From Puccinia triticina (taxonomy: Eukaryota > Basidiomycota > Pucciniomycetes > Pucciniales > Pucciniaceae), in NCBI RefSeq assembly GCF_026914185.1, contig NC_070570.1, positions 5,146,001 to 5,210,000 of the forward strand: a DNA stretch of 64,000 nt. Reading direction: 5' to 3'. Shown here one piece after another: positions 22,821 through 33,964 of the stretch. The first letter of the stretch is position 1; each line of letters begins with the position of its first letter. A program made the translations under genes and the position numbers. The notes under the pieces were generated by a model, which ran no database searches, had not been told where the DNA came from, and worked only from the letters and a program-made list of their open reading frames with translations.

Positions 22821-23672
22821 GGGTTAAACCCAAATCCCAGTCTGTCCGCCATGTTTAACCGCCGACGGCTACTGTTAAGCACCTGTTTATTCATCACTCC
22901 GCGGAACACGGGCTCTCTTTGTGAGCTTTCCGGACCGGGTATGTATTCCCAACTTTGCTTAATCATTTTTGCTGGCAAACAGAGACCTTCTCATCCACAA
23001 AAGTTGAGCTCATTGTGGTCTAAAGTTCGCACTAGTCCCTCGCCTGCCGCCGTGCCGGGGGGCACCGGCAGTGCCTCAACACTAAGTTTGGGGCTTTATC
23101 CTTGGCTTTGCTGTACTCAATTGCGGTCACGTGGTAGCTTCAGATCAATGTCTAATGTAACATTGTTTGGCGTGCAGGAACGCTTTTTTTGCGTCGTATG
23201 ATCAGCACAAATATACCTCGAGCCTGATGATCAATTTTGCTTATTAACCGGGAGACCAGATTGATTAGACCAACTTATTTTGCTCCATCACCCAAGAAAC
23301 AGGATAAAAGATGTGTTTTTGCAAAAGAATGCGTGTTTCTAGTGAGACAACTACAACTAAAGACTGGAATTAAGACGGGTTGTAGTTACTAGACAACACT
23401 AAGTCAGAAGAAGGATGGGTATAAGTTAATCAAAAAAATGTATCTTCCATCCCAGCTTTAGATCAGAGATCATTAGTGTTGTAGCTGAGGAGTGTGATCA
23501 TACTTGGGATAGGATACAAATATTTCTCATTAATATAATCAAAGATGACAAGAAGATCCACTCCAGTTGAAATAAAATCCGCCAGCAATTAATAAAGAAG
23601 TTGGCGAAGCCTGGTGTCCAAATTCAAGAACGATCGATTGTTTATCCAAGGGGTTTGGGGTTCAATTGTTCA
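22821..23672. other. Unassigned stretch upstream of GDSL gene A 3' end
   Basis: A 127-codon plus-strand frame (22818-23201, ATG at 22851) includes a hydrophobic N-terminus and a donor-like GTATGT at 22938, but no recognisable domain. The rest is AT-rich and presumably includes the 3' UTR of the minus-strand GDSL gene. Confidence 0.35.
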
Positions 23673-25559
23673 TTAGTAGCCGAGGTGACCGAGAAAGTTC
23701 ATTATCGCAGTCGACAAACTCTCATGAAGGGCGGTTGAAGGATGTAATATGTCCTACAATCGGTGCCCGAAACGAGGGTTTTCAAATCAGTTCGCGAGTT
23801 AAAAAGCCAAGGGATATCTGTGTCAATTGTTGGCACAAGTTTTACTGACCCAGTACATGTGTTCGCGCGGTTTCTTGCATGGCGGCTTTCTGGGGTCGGT
23901 GACGCAGGCGTCCAAAGACTTTATCCCAAACTATAAATGAGAAAGATTGAATGAGTCAGTTTATATTCTATCTGATGATGGCCACTTGCCGCCGATCAGC
24001 CAGATCACAAGATTTCAATGGGGCGATTACCTTCTCCGGTGCGGAGCTAACATCATTCCAGAGCTGCTCAGTGTCAAATACGGTGATTCGGCTTCGTTTT
24101 TCAAAGAATTGAGGCGTTATCCGCTGGATGGCTTCGATTAATTTCTTCAAAGTTTTTGCTACTTGGTCAATCTGTCCTATCCAAGGACGTGAAAAAAGAA
24201 GATGGTGTTTAATGTGAAGCCACTAACTGTGTTAAAGCGATCGGTGAGTCGTCCAAGTAATTGTCTGTTGTGTTGAGCTATGGTGTGATTTCCTTTGGCC
24301 GCATTGGAGGATTCCATAGAAGCTAGCAGCGTATTGGTCAGAGGCGGAATGGTCATTATCATGTAATCAGCCTGGCACCTAAATTACAGTGGCAGATCAA
24401 CAGAATTGCACTAATTAAGCTATGGTGTTAAAAATTCAAGTTGACCTCTCATGATGCAATAAAAATATTTGGGCTGACTGAGAAATGTTGGGCTTGGTCA
24501 ACAGCTCAACGAGTTGCTGGCTGAATTGTTCGACTTGGGTATCGAGCTGGGCAACCAGCTTGGGGTCCAGGAAGGTGTCCGAGTCACAATGTGTTTGATT
24601 GCCATAAATCTCTGATCTCCATATCGCGATAATCGGATTGATTCCAATCCACAGCGCATGAAGGATTCTGCCCCCAAACACTTTCTCCGAAACAGGGTGT
24701 TCAGCGCGTTTTTGGAGGTCCTTCAAATAAGTCTTGATTTGGGTAGCGGTGTCAGGAACCGGTCTGACAGGTAGCTTGTGTTTTCTGTTGTCGATGAAAG
24801 CACCATTGCTTATAGAATGAAGAGATTTTGGTCTGGTGAGAGGGCTTGCGAATAAATTCTGACTCGAGTGGTGATGAAAATACTGACTAGGCGTAATTAA
24901 GGAATGTAATGTTCGGACCCGCCGGCTTTGAAAGCTTTCGAGCTAAATATTCATCCCACACGGCTGATTGGTGTGGCAGTGAAGAACAAAGACATCAGTT
25001 TCGCACATTCCCTGGATATAATTTAATCGAGCAACTGACGTCCATCCGAAAATCGCCCGCCTGAAGAAGGTTTGGCTGTTTCGTACTCAAAAGATTTTGA
25101 GCAATTTGCCGCCACCAGGGCATTCGCCATCAAGTTTAAGATAACGTGATGAAAAACAATTTCTGTTCAACTTACGGGCGAGAGAACGTTGATCTTCTGG
25201 TGAACGAGGGTGTCCATTATCTAGTGTGTTGAATGTTGTCATTTCTGTGGCCATGATACAGCAAGACCACGCGACAAATATCACGAATAACAAACCTGAG
25301 TAAGAATCTCCGAATACAACAAATGCTGAGTAGTTAGTCCATGAAGGGCTCGAAGATTCTTGAACTGCAAGGGTATGCAATGGGAAGCTGCTGCAAAAAT
25401 TACTAAAAGTGAGTTCCTTTTTCAAAAAAAAAAAAATCGCTTGCCGGCCTGAATCAACTGTTAGACTTACCCTACACATGAGGCCTTACTGATAACCTGA
25501 AGCGATAGAATAAACAAGCCACAGAGACGACTGCACATGCCGCGACTTAAAATCCACAT
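23673..25559 (-). CDS. Secreted GDSL/SGNH hydrolase, copy A (10 exons, 365 aa)
   Basis: Exons on the minus strand: 25559-25471, 25390-25296, 25220-25176, 25075-25040, 24963-24888, 24808-24479, 24378-24228, 24144-24031, 23930-23850, 23753-23673. All introns are GT-AG and the 366 codons stay in frame. The N-terminus has a signal-peptide-like core (LCGLFILSLQVISKA). SGNH blocks are complete: block I FGDSYSDNG with nucleophile Ser59; block II NYAYNGA with Gly116; block III WIGIN with Asn171; block V DILHP with Asp340 and His343. In block III the usual GxND is GINP, so the Asp after Asn is Pro. A pair of Cys flanks TDPRKPPC. The family hydrolyses esters; the substrate here is unknown, and a secreted role is inferred from the leader. 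Copy B at 55.5 kb shares every intron position. Confidence 0.88.
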
Positions 25560-26079
25560 TGCTCTGACTGGGCGAGGAAAAGACTTTTCTAGCTAGTTTA
25601 CCTAAAGGATTGTGTGCTCGCCGGATGGGCAGTTATTCGAGACAAGTTGTAGGCATATGTTCGGGGGTGATATTCTGAATGAAGGAGGGTGGTGCTGATA
25701 GTGTGGGCGAATCTGCCTGAATCTGCCGTCCCTGATTAGGTAGTTTCAAGGCTATACGAGATGTACCACAAACAAAGTGGATGTTTGGGATGCCCCCATC
25801 TCCTGTCGAGAAATCGGAAGGAAGTAATTCCACAAACTTTCTTGAGCTGTCAGTGGATAACGTAATATACCTGTAATGTCTCACAGGTATTGTAGGGTTT
25901 GCAGGGGTTTACCATCTTTTCTCATTCGACCAAATTGAAATACACGTAAACTCAAGGGAAAATTGGTGCGTGGTTAGCGCGCGGCTGCGGCAAGTCCTTC
26001 CGTCGGCCTTGCCAACAAGATAACGAGAGCGATTTCGGCTCCCTCGGACCGACAACCCAACGACGAAGGGACACGCGTC
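25560..26079. other. Upstream region of GDSL copy A
   Basis: AT-rich sequence up to about 25960, then a switch to GC-rich repeat DNA. It would contain the promoter of the minus-strand GDSL gene. A frame at 25884-25633 has no recognisable content. Confidence 0.4.
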
Positions 26080-26210
26080 GGGCTACCGTGTGAATGCACG
26101 GCAGCACGGCGTCGGGGTGTCCCTCCTGTCAGGCTGCCGTGTGAATGCAGGGCAGCACGTCGTCGGCGTCTGCGACGGTCAGGCTGCCGTCCCTCTTGAC
26201 GACAGGCGAC
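26080..26210. repeat. GC-rich tandem repeat, about 50 bp period
   Basis: GGCT(A/G)CCGTGTGAATGCA followed by GGCAGCACG(G/T)CGTCGG begins at 26081 and 26132, with a shortened third start at 26182. A diverged copy lies at 28767-28810 (GGCTGCCGTGCAAATGCAGG). The surrounding GC-rich block to 26600 gives long open frames on both strands that I attribute to composition. Confidence 0.6.
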
Positions 26211-26679
26211 CACCTCGGTCATTCCGCCGCAAGCCTGCCGGTCAGTTGCCTGGCGGCGACCCGGTGGCTCGACCCAACTCGCGCTGCCTGTCAGCCGCCC
26301 GGCAGCCGTCCTCGTCCTGGGCTCCCTCGGAGCGACAACCCGACGACATACACGGCAGTTGCACATCGCCGCCGAAGCGCCCAAAGTTCGGCCGTCAATT
26401 TGACGGACGCGCCCCAGCCATTCTCGACTGTTCAGATGCCGGCCTCCGGTCAACCGTCAAGCGGACCGCCGAACTGGGCGGCACCCCCGCCAATGCGCAA
26501 TCGGAGAACGCGCTGGCAAAACATAGGGCACCTTGACCCATCCGGCAACTCGCCGTCCAACCCGAGACCCCCTAGAAAAACCGGTCAGGGCTTGTTGACC
26601 GCCCTTTGACGACAAATGGCCACCAATTTGCCGGTAATTACGCTCACTATTCTCGGGTCAACTCACAAGACACACTCAT

Positions 26680-27245
26680 TTTGGTTTTACAGCCACCTGG
26701 GCACTTTTTTTTGTTATTATTGCATTTGACATTTTTTTTTGGAACATGGTCGGACTTGAGCGCCGTGCCGAAGTTGACGACTTTGGTCCGGAGCTCGTTT
26801 GAGCTTGCTCGCCCATCCAGATGCGCCTCGATCACCGCCCCGTACGGCTCGAACGCCGCCCTTGTCAGGGGGAGAATTGGCACCCTTCTCACCATCTCCG
26901 CCGCTTTCTTCATCAGAACGCTCGTGGGCATCAGCACTCCATCTTTGATCGGAACAAACGGCTCGGTGATTGATCCTATGGAACGACCGGCAAAAGTTCA
27001 CACCACTGGATCAGATTCAGGCAGGCTCTTGTCAGCTCGAGATTGGAGCGGATGTGGGCTGGTAATGTAAATATGTACATGCGGAGGGCACACCTGAGCA
27101 TCATCCGGCAAGTCCGGGGCAGGGCTGAGTCTGTCGAGGCCATAGACCAAGCAGGCTGGCGCTTTGTTGCCACTAAAGAGGGTTGTGTTGATGTCGAACC
27201 CAACAATCGTGCCCGAGGGAACGCCGAGCTCAATAATCACCCTTT
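26680..27245 (-). pseudogene. Allantoicase / ureidoglycolate lyase fragments
   Basis: Read from the minus strand. First comes an allantoicase-like piece (27240-27100): IIELGVPSGTIVGFDINTTL then FSGNKAPACLVYGLD, the allantoicase signature. After a short GT-AG gap (about 35 nt) it continues LNLIQWCELLPVVP and stops. About 70 bp on (26960-26720) is a ureidoglycolate lyase start: VRRVPILPLTRAAFEPYGAV, ending VVNFGTALKS. Both enzymes act in succession in allantoin breakdown (allantoate to ureidoglycolate, then to glyoxylate and urea). Neither is complete: the allantoicase lacks its N-terminus and second domain, and the lyase has only its first 45 or so residues. Their adjacency in one strand suggests a once fused or linked gene that has decayed. 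Upstream the fragment runs into a Tourist-like element. Confidence 0.6.
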
Positions 27246-27417
27246 AAGAAGCCAAGCGAGGTGCGGAGCTCAATGGATGATGTGGAGGTTGGCGTGCTGT
27301 GGATGCGGTGTGGGCCAGGCAAGGAGGAGGCAGGCACAGAGGGACACATTGAAGGATGTGGGTTGGTGATCAGGGTGGGGGAGATGGAGGGTGGTGGTGA
27401 TCCGATGAGTGGACTTA

Positions 27418-28410
27418 GGCCCCGTTTGGCAGCAGTAATGTCATGTGATGACATGCACTTACCTAATGTGATACACATCACTTGTGTATTTCATATATTT
27501 CTACATAACTCGAGTGTTTGGCACACTCGAGTCATGTACTTTGATCTACATAACAAGCTGCATGGCCGGTACATACCGGCCATTGGATTGTGTATTAGGG
27601 GGGTTCACGTAAGGCTGATTTCACAAATCAGCAACCAAAACCAGCAGATGCAGCTTTTGAAAATCGTGAGAAAGCAAAAAGGTTTGGCTGGGCAGCTCCC
27701 CTTTGGAAGCAATCTGCAAGGCATAAACCTTACTCACAGGTGCATGAGCAGACGAAATCAGCATTGCTTTTTTTGCAACGTGAACCCCCCTATTCAATGG
27801 CCGGTAGAAATGCTCATTGAGGCAAGTTCAAGGTCGTTTCGATGACCAACTTGATTGTTCATCGAGATCAGGGAGTACATATACATACATGTAGACTCTT
27901 TGATGAACAATAGAATTGGTCACCAAAGGGAATACAAGGTCATCTCCCTTTGATGAATGACTGTATTGGTCATCAAGGGATCATCCACTCCCGATAATGG
28001 CCAACACAGTTGGTCGCTAACAAGGATGGTCGGTAGATCCAACCTTGCAGGGGGCATATTCTCTTGATGAGCGGGTGTGTTGGAATCAATGGGAGTGGAG
28101 TGTGGACTAAGTTCAATGGCCGGTACAAAGTCTGTACCGGCCATTGAGGGGAGTACCGGAACAAATGTACTGGTGGGAGGGTATGGTTGGGGATGTGTTG
28201 TGTAAGTGTGCCGATATCATCCCAAATACACCCCCAGGGGTACTATGTGGGAAATGGCGGGGATGATGAGCGGTAATGACAAAAGTTGTGATGACCTTCA
28301 TCACTTCTCAAATCTGCCAAACGCGCGAGTGATATGATTTGGGCCTCGGTGAGGCCCGGGTATAGAAAAGCAGTAGTTATTACATAACATCACTGCTGTC
28401 AAACGGGGCC
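27418..28410. mobile_element. Tourist-like (PIF/Harbinger-type) non-autonomous element
   Basis: Ends GGCCCCGTTTGGCAGCAGTA and the complement of GGCCCCGTTTGACAGCAGTG, flanked on both sides by TTA (27415-27417 and 28411-28413). A TTA duplication with GGCCCCGTTTGG ends is characteristic of PIF/Harbinger-related elements. At 993 bp it has no transposase. It hosts a nested 200-bp MITE and dyad units of the CATTGAGG...ACCGG family (27800-28160). Confidence 0.8.
27597..27796. mobile_element. TA-flanked MITE nested in the Tourist-like element
   Basis: Starts GGGGGGTTCACGTAAGG and ends with CAACGTGAACCCCCC, with TA on both sides. The terminal 12 bp match the MITE at 18892-19096, so both belong to one Tc1/mariner-type family. 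Only short terminal repeats are kept here. No coding sequence. Confidence 0.7.
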
Positions 28411-28413
28411 TTA

Positions 28414-28954
28414 GAGAAAATGAGGCGGGTGGATGGGTGGCCAAGGGTGACGTGTCCCTCTGATGGGCGGACTTTGTCTTGGCCCCCTCTGCCCTTTTTT
28501 TTGGGTTAGCCTTGAGGCCGGCATCTTGCCACTGTTCCCAACGGCTGTTGTCAGGTCAAGCGCGTTCGTCGGCAAACCAACCCCAGGCAAGTTATGTTAA
28601 ACTTGCCTGAAGTCAAGTGCCGGCCGTTTGGCTGTTAATTTGGCTGGCAGTTTGACAGCTGACCGGAGGCCAACAGGTGGGCGGTCAATCAGGCGGGTGT
28701 TTTGTCTTTGACAGCAGTTTTGACGGGCAAAACCTTAATCCGCGCAACTGCCGTGTAGGACACACTGTTGGGCTGCCGTGCAAATGCAGGGCAGCACGTT
28801 GGCGGCGTCTCACAAAGGTCAGTCTTTTTTCTGACACATCTGATACTGCAGACTTGAGCTCACAGGGATGTCAAACCAACCCGGAAGCTGTCTCGCCAAG
28901 GCTCACCCGGGTCAGGATGACCGCGTTTTGCCGCCGGCTTGCCATCGAGGCCTC
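28414..28954. other. Spacer with diverged GC-rich repeat copy
   Basis: Contains the CTGCCGTGCAAATGCAGGGC repeat copy at 28767-28810 also seen at 26.1 kb, plus Gly/Cys-coding open frames without recognisable content. No gene is supported. Confidence 0.4.
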
Positions 28955-29150
28955 CCTCAGCGTAGGGCTGGGCCCCGGCTGATATCCGACTGGTCAGAGA
29001 GTCTACCCGGAGGGGAATTCCGGGTATACCCGATCTCGGGTATTGAAACACTTTGTATCCGTTGGGTATCGGGCATACCCGTTGGAGACCACCAGTTTTG
29101 ATTGATTTTGCCATCCGCTCTCCTCCGACTCAATCCGGCTCCTCTGAACA

Positions 29151-30720
29151 ATGAAAAAAAGACCGGCGGACGATTTGGAACCTAATCAGCTTGATAACCA
29201 GCCATTTCCGACCTCACAAAGCACACAAGAACCGGAGGGCTTGCAAACACTGCAGAAGTCGTGGGTCTGGAAGTACTTTGTTGACAAAGTGGACAGTGAC
29301 AAGGTCCAGTGTACCGCGGTCGTGGAAAAGACAAGTCAACCTTGCAACACCCTCCTAACCCGTGACCGCAGTGGCAGTACAAAATCAATGAGTGAACATC
29401 TTGTTTGTAAACATCACCTCCTTGATCCAAGCAAGGTTGCAAGCACCCCAGAAAAAACAAACCGGGTGAGAATATGATCAGACTAAGGTTTTATTTAGGC
29501 TCAAAGCTGATCTATTTCAACTTTTTTTCTCCTCATAAATGCAATGAACAGCTCACATCCAATTCACTCATGTGTATCTCCTCGCCGACGCCGACCTGCC
29601 TTTTGCTTTTGTTGAGCAACAATCTTTCCGCGAACTCCTGTGTCTCTTAAATCCGTCAGTTTGGGCCAGAAATATGCTGTTCTCTCAAAAAACAATTGCA
29701 ACGGAAGTCTGCTACTTGCACAAGTCACATTCCAACCATGTCAAGAAGGTTTTGAAACAAATCAACTATGTTGGATTTACACTCAATGCATGAACCTCAC
29801 CAAACACGCTTGCCTTTATGGGAATAACTGGCCATGCAATTACCAATAATTGGAAGTTGATTGATGTCATTATTGCCATGCCTCAGGTTCATGGTCAGTT
29901 GTTTGTATAGTTTATGCAAACAATACAAAGATAAACTGATGATTCAGTTATTTTTAATTCCTTAGGAGCTCATACTGGTTTCAAATTCAGAAACGTATTT
30001 ACCAAGGTTCTTGACACATACGATCTTGCAAGGGTGTTAGTTAGCATCACCGCCGACAATGCCAGCAACAATTCAACACTTGCTGCAAGGGTTGAAGAGC
30101 TGCTGGACGGCCAGTTTGTGGCATCCAAGCACCTGCTAGGATGCATGGCACATGTGATGAACCTTGCCGCAAAAGATGGCCTTCAGGCCTTTGGAGCCAA
30201 GTTCGATGAGCCGGAGATGGAGCTGACAATGGATCAGCTAGACCTGAATGAAAGCGCTGGCGAAACAACAGGCAAAACAACAATTGATGTTGATCTGAAG
30301 TCTGTTATTGGACACATCCACGGCCTAACGACTTACGTCCAAGCAACTCCTCAACGTCGTGAACAGTTCAAGTCAACAATGAATCTTTGTGTCTCGCAAA
30401 CCCGTGATACCAGCAAATACCAAAAAACAAAACACTCTTTGCCTTCTAAACCTCAAGCTCCAAACGAAGGAGCTCATCTGGCCCCTGAAAACTTCAACAA
30501 AACACTTATTTTAGATGTGAAGACACGATGGAATTCAACCTATCTGATGCTCAATCGAGCTGTCCAACTGAGGGAAGTTTGCGAAATTTTCTGTCATGGC
30601 TCTGAGATTTCAAAATACTCGCTCACACAAGTTGAATGGGAGAAAGTATCCCAGCTGGTGCAGTTCTTGAAACCACTCCATGAAGCGACCAAATTTGACA
30701 GCTCTGTTTATGAAACTTAG
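29151..30720 (+). pseudogene. hAT-2 transposase, N-terminal and catalytic part
   Basis: The ATG at 29151 opens a BED-like region (WVWKYFVDKVDSDKVQC, then STKSMSEHLVCKHH). After an intron near 29466-29551, VYLLADADLPFAFVEQ leads to a TGA at 29791-29793 followed in frame by TSPNTLAFMGITGHAITN. The hAT motif there is normally D-x-W-T-S, so TGG to TGA is likely. An intron near 29898-29966 leads to ITADNASNNSTLA, GCMAHVMNLAAKDGL and TRWNSTYLMLNRA, the RNase-H-fold elements of hAT transposases. The frame ends at TAG 30718-30720, where foreign DNA begins. The nonsense codon marks this copy as inactive even apart from the insertions. Confidence 0.85.
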
Positions 30721-31680
30721 GGCAGAAAACCCGTCAAAATAAGGGTTTTGGGCCCTAGTACTATAACTGTACTGATATAAACACTGGTAATTTAAATTAC
30801 CAAACTTGTTACGTGGCAAATATGGCCACTACAAGGGTTTTAACACTCTGTAACAGAGGAAGGATTAATTATGTAATTAATAATATGTAATTATTAATTA
30901 CAGGGGATTAATTTGGCGTAAAAGTAGTTGGTAAGCGCTTAAACTGATTGGCTGCTTGACAGAGGCGGAGGTCTTACGGCAACTACTTATAAGAATAAAG
31001 CTTTAAATATACTAATAAGGGATTTTGATGATTTAAAGGGTTTAATCCAGTGGATTTTACGTGCTGGGGATGGTTTATAAGGAAAAGTGGCTACAATTGT
31101 AGCAGGGGAGAATATTCACGGCAAACTTACAGTTTATAGGCGGTGAATGGTCTGGGGGATCTTTTCCTGAGGGCCAAATAGGCCTCTATTTATAGAGGGG
31201 ACTTCAGTGGGCGTAAACACTGAGTCCTTTTCTCCCTATGGGAGTATCCAGGGGTGTAGCCGTGAAAAGGGCTTGGCTGTGGGTAATTTAATTGTATTGT
31301 AATAGACTAATTTCCCTGACTCTGTCACATGACATGTTTATAACCAATTGTCATGTGAAAGAGCTTCAGTAGAATTCTACATAATACTTTCACGGGGTAT
31401 TTTTACACGAGTAATATTACTCATTAATGTACAACAGTTTATTTTTATGAAAATTGTTTGTTTTACTAAATTTAAGTATGTAATACTATTTTTTGGGCGC
31501 TTTCTGGGGCCAATTCTTATTTATACAATTAGTACATGAAGGAGTAGGAATAAGGGGGTACTTTAAGTGGGTGACCCCCCTTAATTTATGATGAGGAATC
31601 TGATTCTGCAATAATAATTTAATAATTATTATTATTTACTAAGTTATTGCAGTCTTTTGGATACTTGATGTATCTCTAAG
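30719..31680. mobile_element. About 1-kb unclassified insertion in hAT-2
   Basis: The hAT frame stops at 30718 and resumes near 31680 (LTEFLCSSRYPTLNMPLPIY). The intervening DNA is AT-rich, has a TTATAAG box near 30987 and no coding capacity. It could be a solo LTR, since it has promoter-like words and lacks inverted ends, but neither TG...CA limits nor a target duplication could be fixed. Confidence 0.45.
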
Positions 31681-32325
31681 GCTGACAGAATTCCTATGTT
31701 CTTCGCGATATCCAACACTGAATATGCCTCTGCCAATATATATATCGCTCATGAAACAAATAAAGAAAGTTCAATCAGCCTACAAATCTCAACAGCTTGT
31801 GCCCGCTTCTAAGAGTATGATTTCAAAACTCACCAAATATATACTAGCTGCTTTGGAGAAGATCGCCCCTCTCTGTGCAATGGTACTTGATCCACACATC
31901 AAGATGATGTATATTGAGAAGAACTGCGAGTTCATTCAACAAGAAATCAAGCCTGACTTCAATCCATTGTTGGTCCTTTCCGACTTCAAATCCAACGCGC
32001 AGTATTTTGATTGTAGCCAACCCAGATTGAGCAACACAAGCGAACCTCAGCTGCAACCACATCAGATGAGCACTATTATCGCCAACATTTTTGGATCAGC
32101 AAATTCTGAAAATTCCAAAAATAGCCTTGATTCAGAGATACATCAATACCTGAAGGCAAATAATGAACCTGCAAATACAGACGTTCTTGAATACTGGCGC
32201 AGCAAGATGTTGGTATATCCCTCTCTTGCAGAAATGGCAAGATGCTATCTTGCCATTCCGGCCACTAGTGCACCTTCTGAGCGAGTATTTTTGCTATCCA
32301 AGTCAATTATTGGTCCTCAGCGCGG
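31680..32325 (+). pseudogene. hAT-2 transposase, C-terminal part before the Gypsy insertion
   Basis: Continues the transposase after the 1-kb insert: MPLPIYISLMKQIKKVQSAY, MVLDPHIKMMYIEKN, then the dimerisation region VLEYWRSKMLVYPSLAEMAR followed by LAIPATSAPSERVFLLSKSI. The frame is cut after GPQRG by the Gypsy 5' LTR; the remaining codons are at 43683-43807. Confidence 0.9.
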
Positions 32326-33363
32326 TGTGGTCATTATTCCTGTGTTTGTAGAAGGAAAAATTCAAACTTTTATGTGTACTCACAAAACGCCTCAAGATAC
32401 GGCCAAATGGAAATCAGAAATGGAATCTAGGACCAAAATAACCCCTAGTCACCCACTGAAACCACTCTCATATCTCTACCGGATCAGAAGATACGCAAAT
32501 CATCCCTTTCACGCACCAGTCCAAGCGGGTTCACACACAGACTCAACTCTCGGCTACCATACTTGGCATAATGCATACGGCACATGAATTACCTTTCTTC
32601 CTTCCTTTTATCAGTTCTCACCTCCTATTTTCATTTGCATATGTTTGTTTTCCAGTTGCATATCTTTGATCTTGGAAAATCCCTGTATGAATATATATGA
32701 TCCTGTTTGCATATCAAAGGGACGCATTGTAAATAGTCTAGCTAAATTCCCTCAGTTGTACTTTCTCACCAGCCAAATTCCCTCATAGCTGCTCCCCTGG
32801 AGCTAAATTCCCTCATCATTGTCTATATAAGGAGGCCTCTGCCTGCCAGTTGTTCCCGGCCGGATGCCATCGGGGGGCAGTCGATATTCTCTACTCACTT
32901 ATCACTCATATTATCTATCCATATCACAGTTATCAGCTCACATCACCACTCACTTTCTCATACCTTTCACACTTTATTTGAAATTCATATCGCCGCTCAG
33001 TCACACACCTTTCACCAGTAACCAGTCCCCGGTTCCACTCCTGGTTGAGCTTAGCTCCCTCTCACCCTCATCACCCCTCACTTTCTGAACTTATATACCC
33101 CCAGGCCAAGGACCTAGGTTCAAGCCCCACTCGAGACATCAAGTCACCGTCACCTACTACATACATCAGTAACCCCATCAACCTCGGACATCGACAACAA
33201 TCCTCTTATACATCTCATCTTCGAACATATCCTATCACAAAATAAATTGCCAAGCTTACCTTGGTGGTCTTGTTTTCTGATATACAGAAAGGCAGAGCTT
33301 GCTCCTCATCCATACCTTTCGCCATTCAGCAAAAGGGTCTCACGACACCTTTTGAGTCTTACA
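32326..33363 (+). repeat. Gypsy 5' LTR
   Basis: 1,038 bp, starting TGTGGTCATT and ending GAGTCTTACA. It has a TATATAAGG promoter box at 32824-32832, about 55 bp after several AAATTCCCTCA repeats, which are candidate regulatory repeats in U3. A tRNA B-box-like GGTTCAAGCCCC lies at 33119. Open frames inside have no retroviral or host protein content. Confidence 0.92.
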
Positions 33364-33964
33364 AGGGAGTCCCCAACGTGATCGGATTACCGTATAATTG
33401 GATTGTTGAACGAAGTCAACCAAATTAGTCGAATACTCGAATAAGAAGAAAGAACAACAAATCTATCAGCCACTACTGTCATTTAAATAAACGGAAAACT
33501 CAGTTACTCTGAAGATCAACTAGTCTATTGAAAAAGACTATCCAGCGACGAAAAAGACTCAACATCTCTGAAGAATAAAGATTGAACAACGAACCAGTAC
33601 TGAAGGACATATCTTGAAGAAAGCAGCCAGTTATATACCAGAAGACGGAAGATTGCCAAAGGATTTGGATAACTAGGATCCTGTTAGAAGAGAACGTTGG
33701 AGCACCACTCGAAGAAAGCGGACGATTAGAAGCTCGGAAGAAAGGTTATTGCACCTGAAGAAGCCGGACAGAAATAGACTCTGGATAATCGTATACTGTT
33801 AGAAGAACCCTCCCAACTACTATTAGTTATTTGGAATAAACCCCTCAGCTTGCCCTGGTAAAGAGACCAGAGACCATTTATAATCGAGAAAATCAGAGAT
33901 TAGCAGGATAAATACTCAACAGATAGAATTTTTTAGAACAACCAGAAAAGCAACAGAAGTCAAC
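33364..33964 (+). other. Gypsy untranslated leader
   Basis: 600 bp between the 5' LTR and gag. The sequence just after the LTR (AGGGAGTCCCCAACGTGATC) is where a primer-binding site should lie; it does not start with the usual TGG, so the priming tRNA is not assigned. The rest is purine-rich (GAAGAAAG) with many upstream stops. Confidence 0.5.

Noticed and set aside
22818..23201. 127-codon plus-strand gene
   Set aside because: Starts in a dispersed repeat, no domain, and the only ATG is internal; left as unassigned.
26090..26609. Two overlapping 150-codon frames
   Set aside because: Open because of GC-rich tandem repeats; Arg/Pro-rich, no family resemblance.
32864..33245. Open frames in the Gypsy LTR, repeated at 43183-43564
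   Set aside because: Lie in U3/R/U5 regulatory sequence and repeat only because the LTR does; no protein motif.
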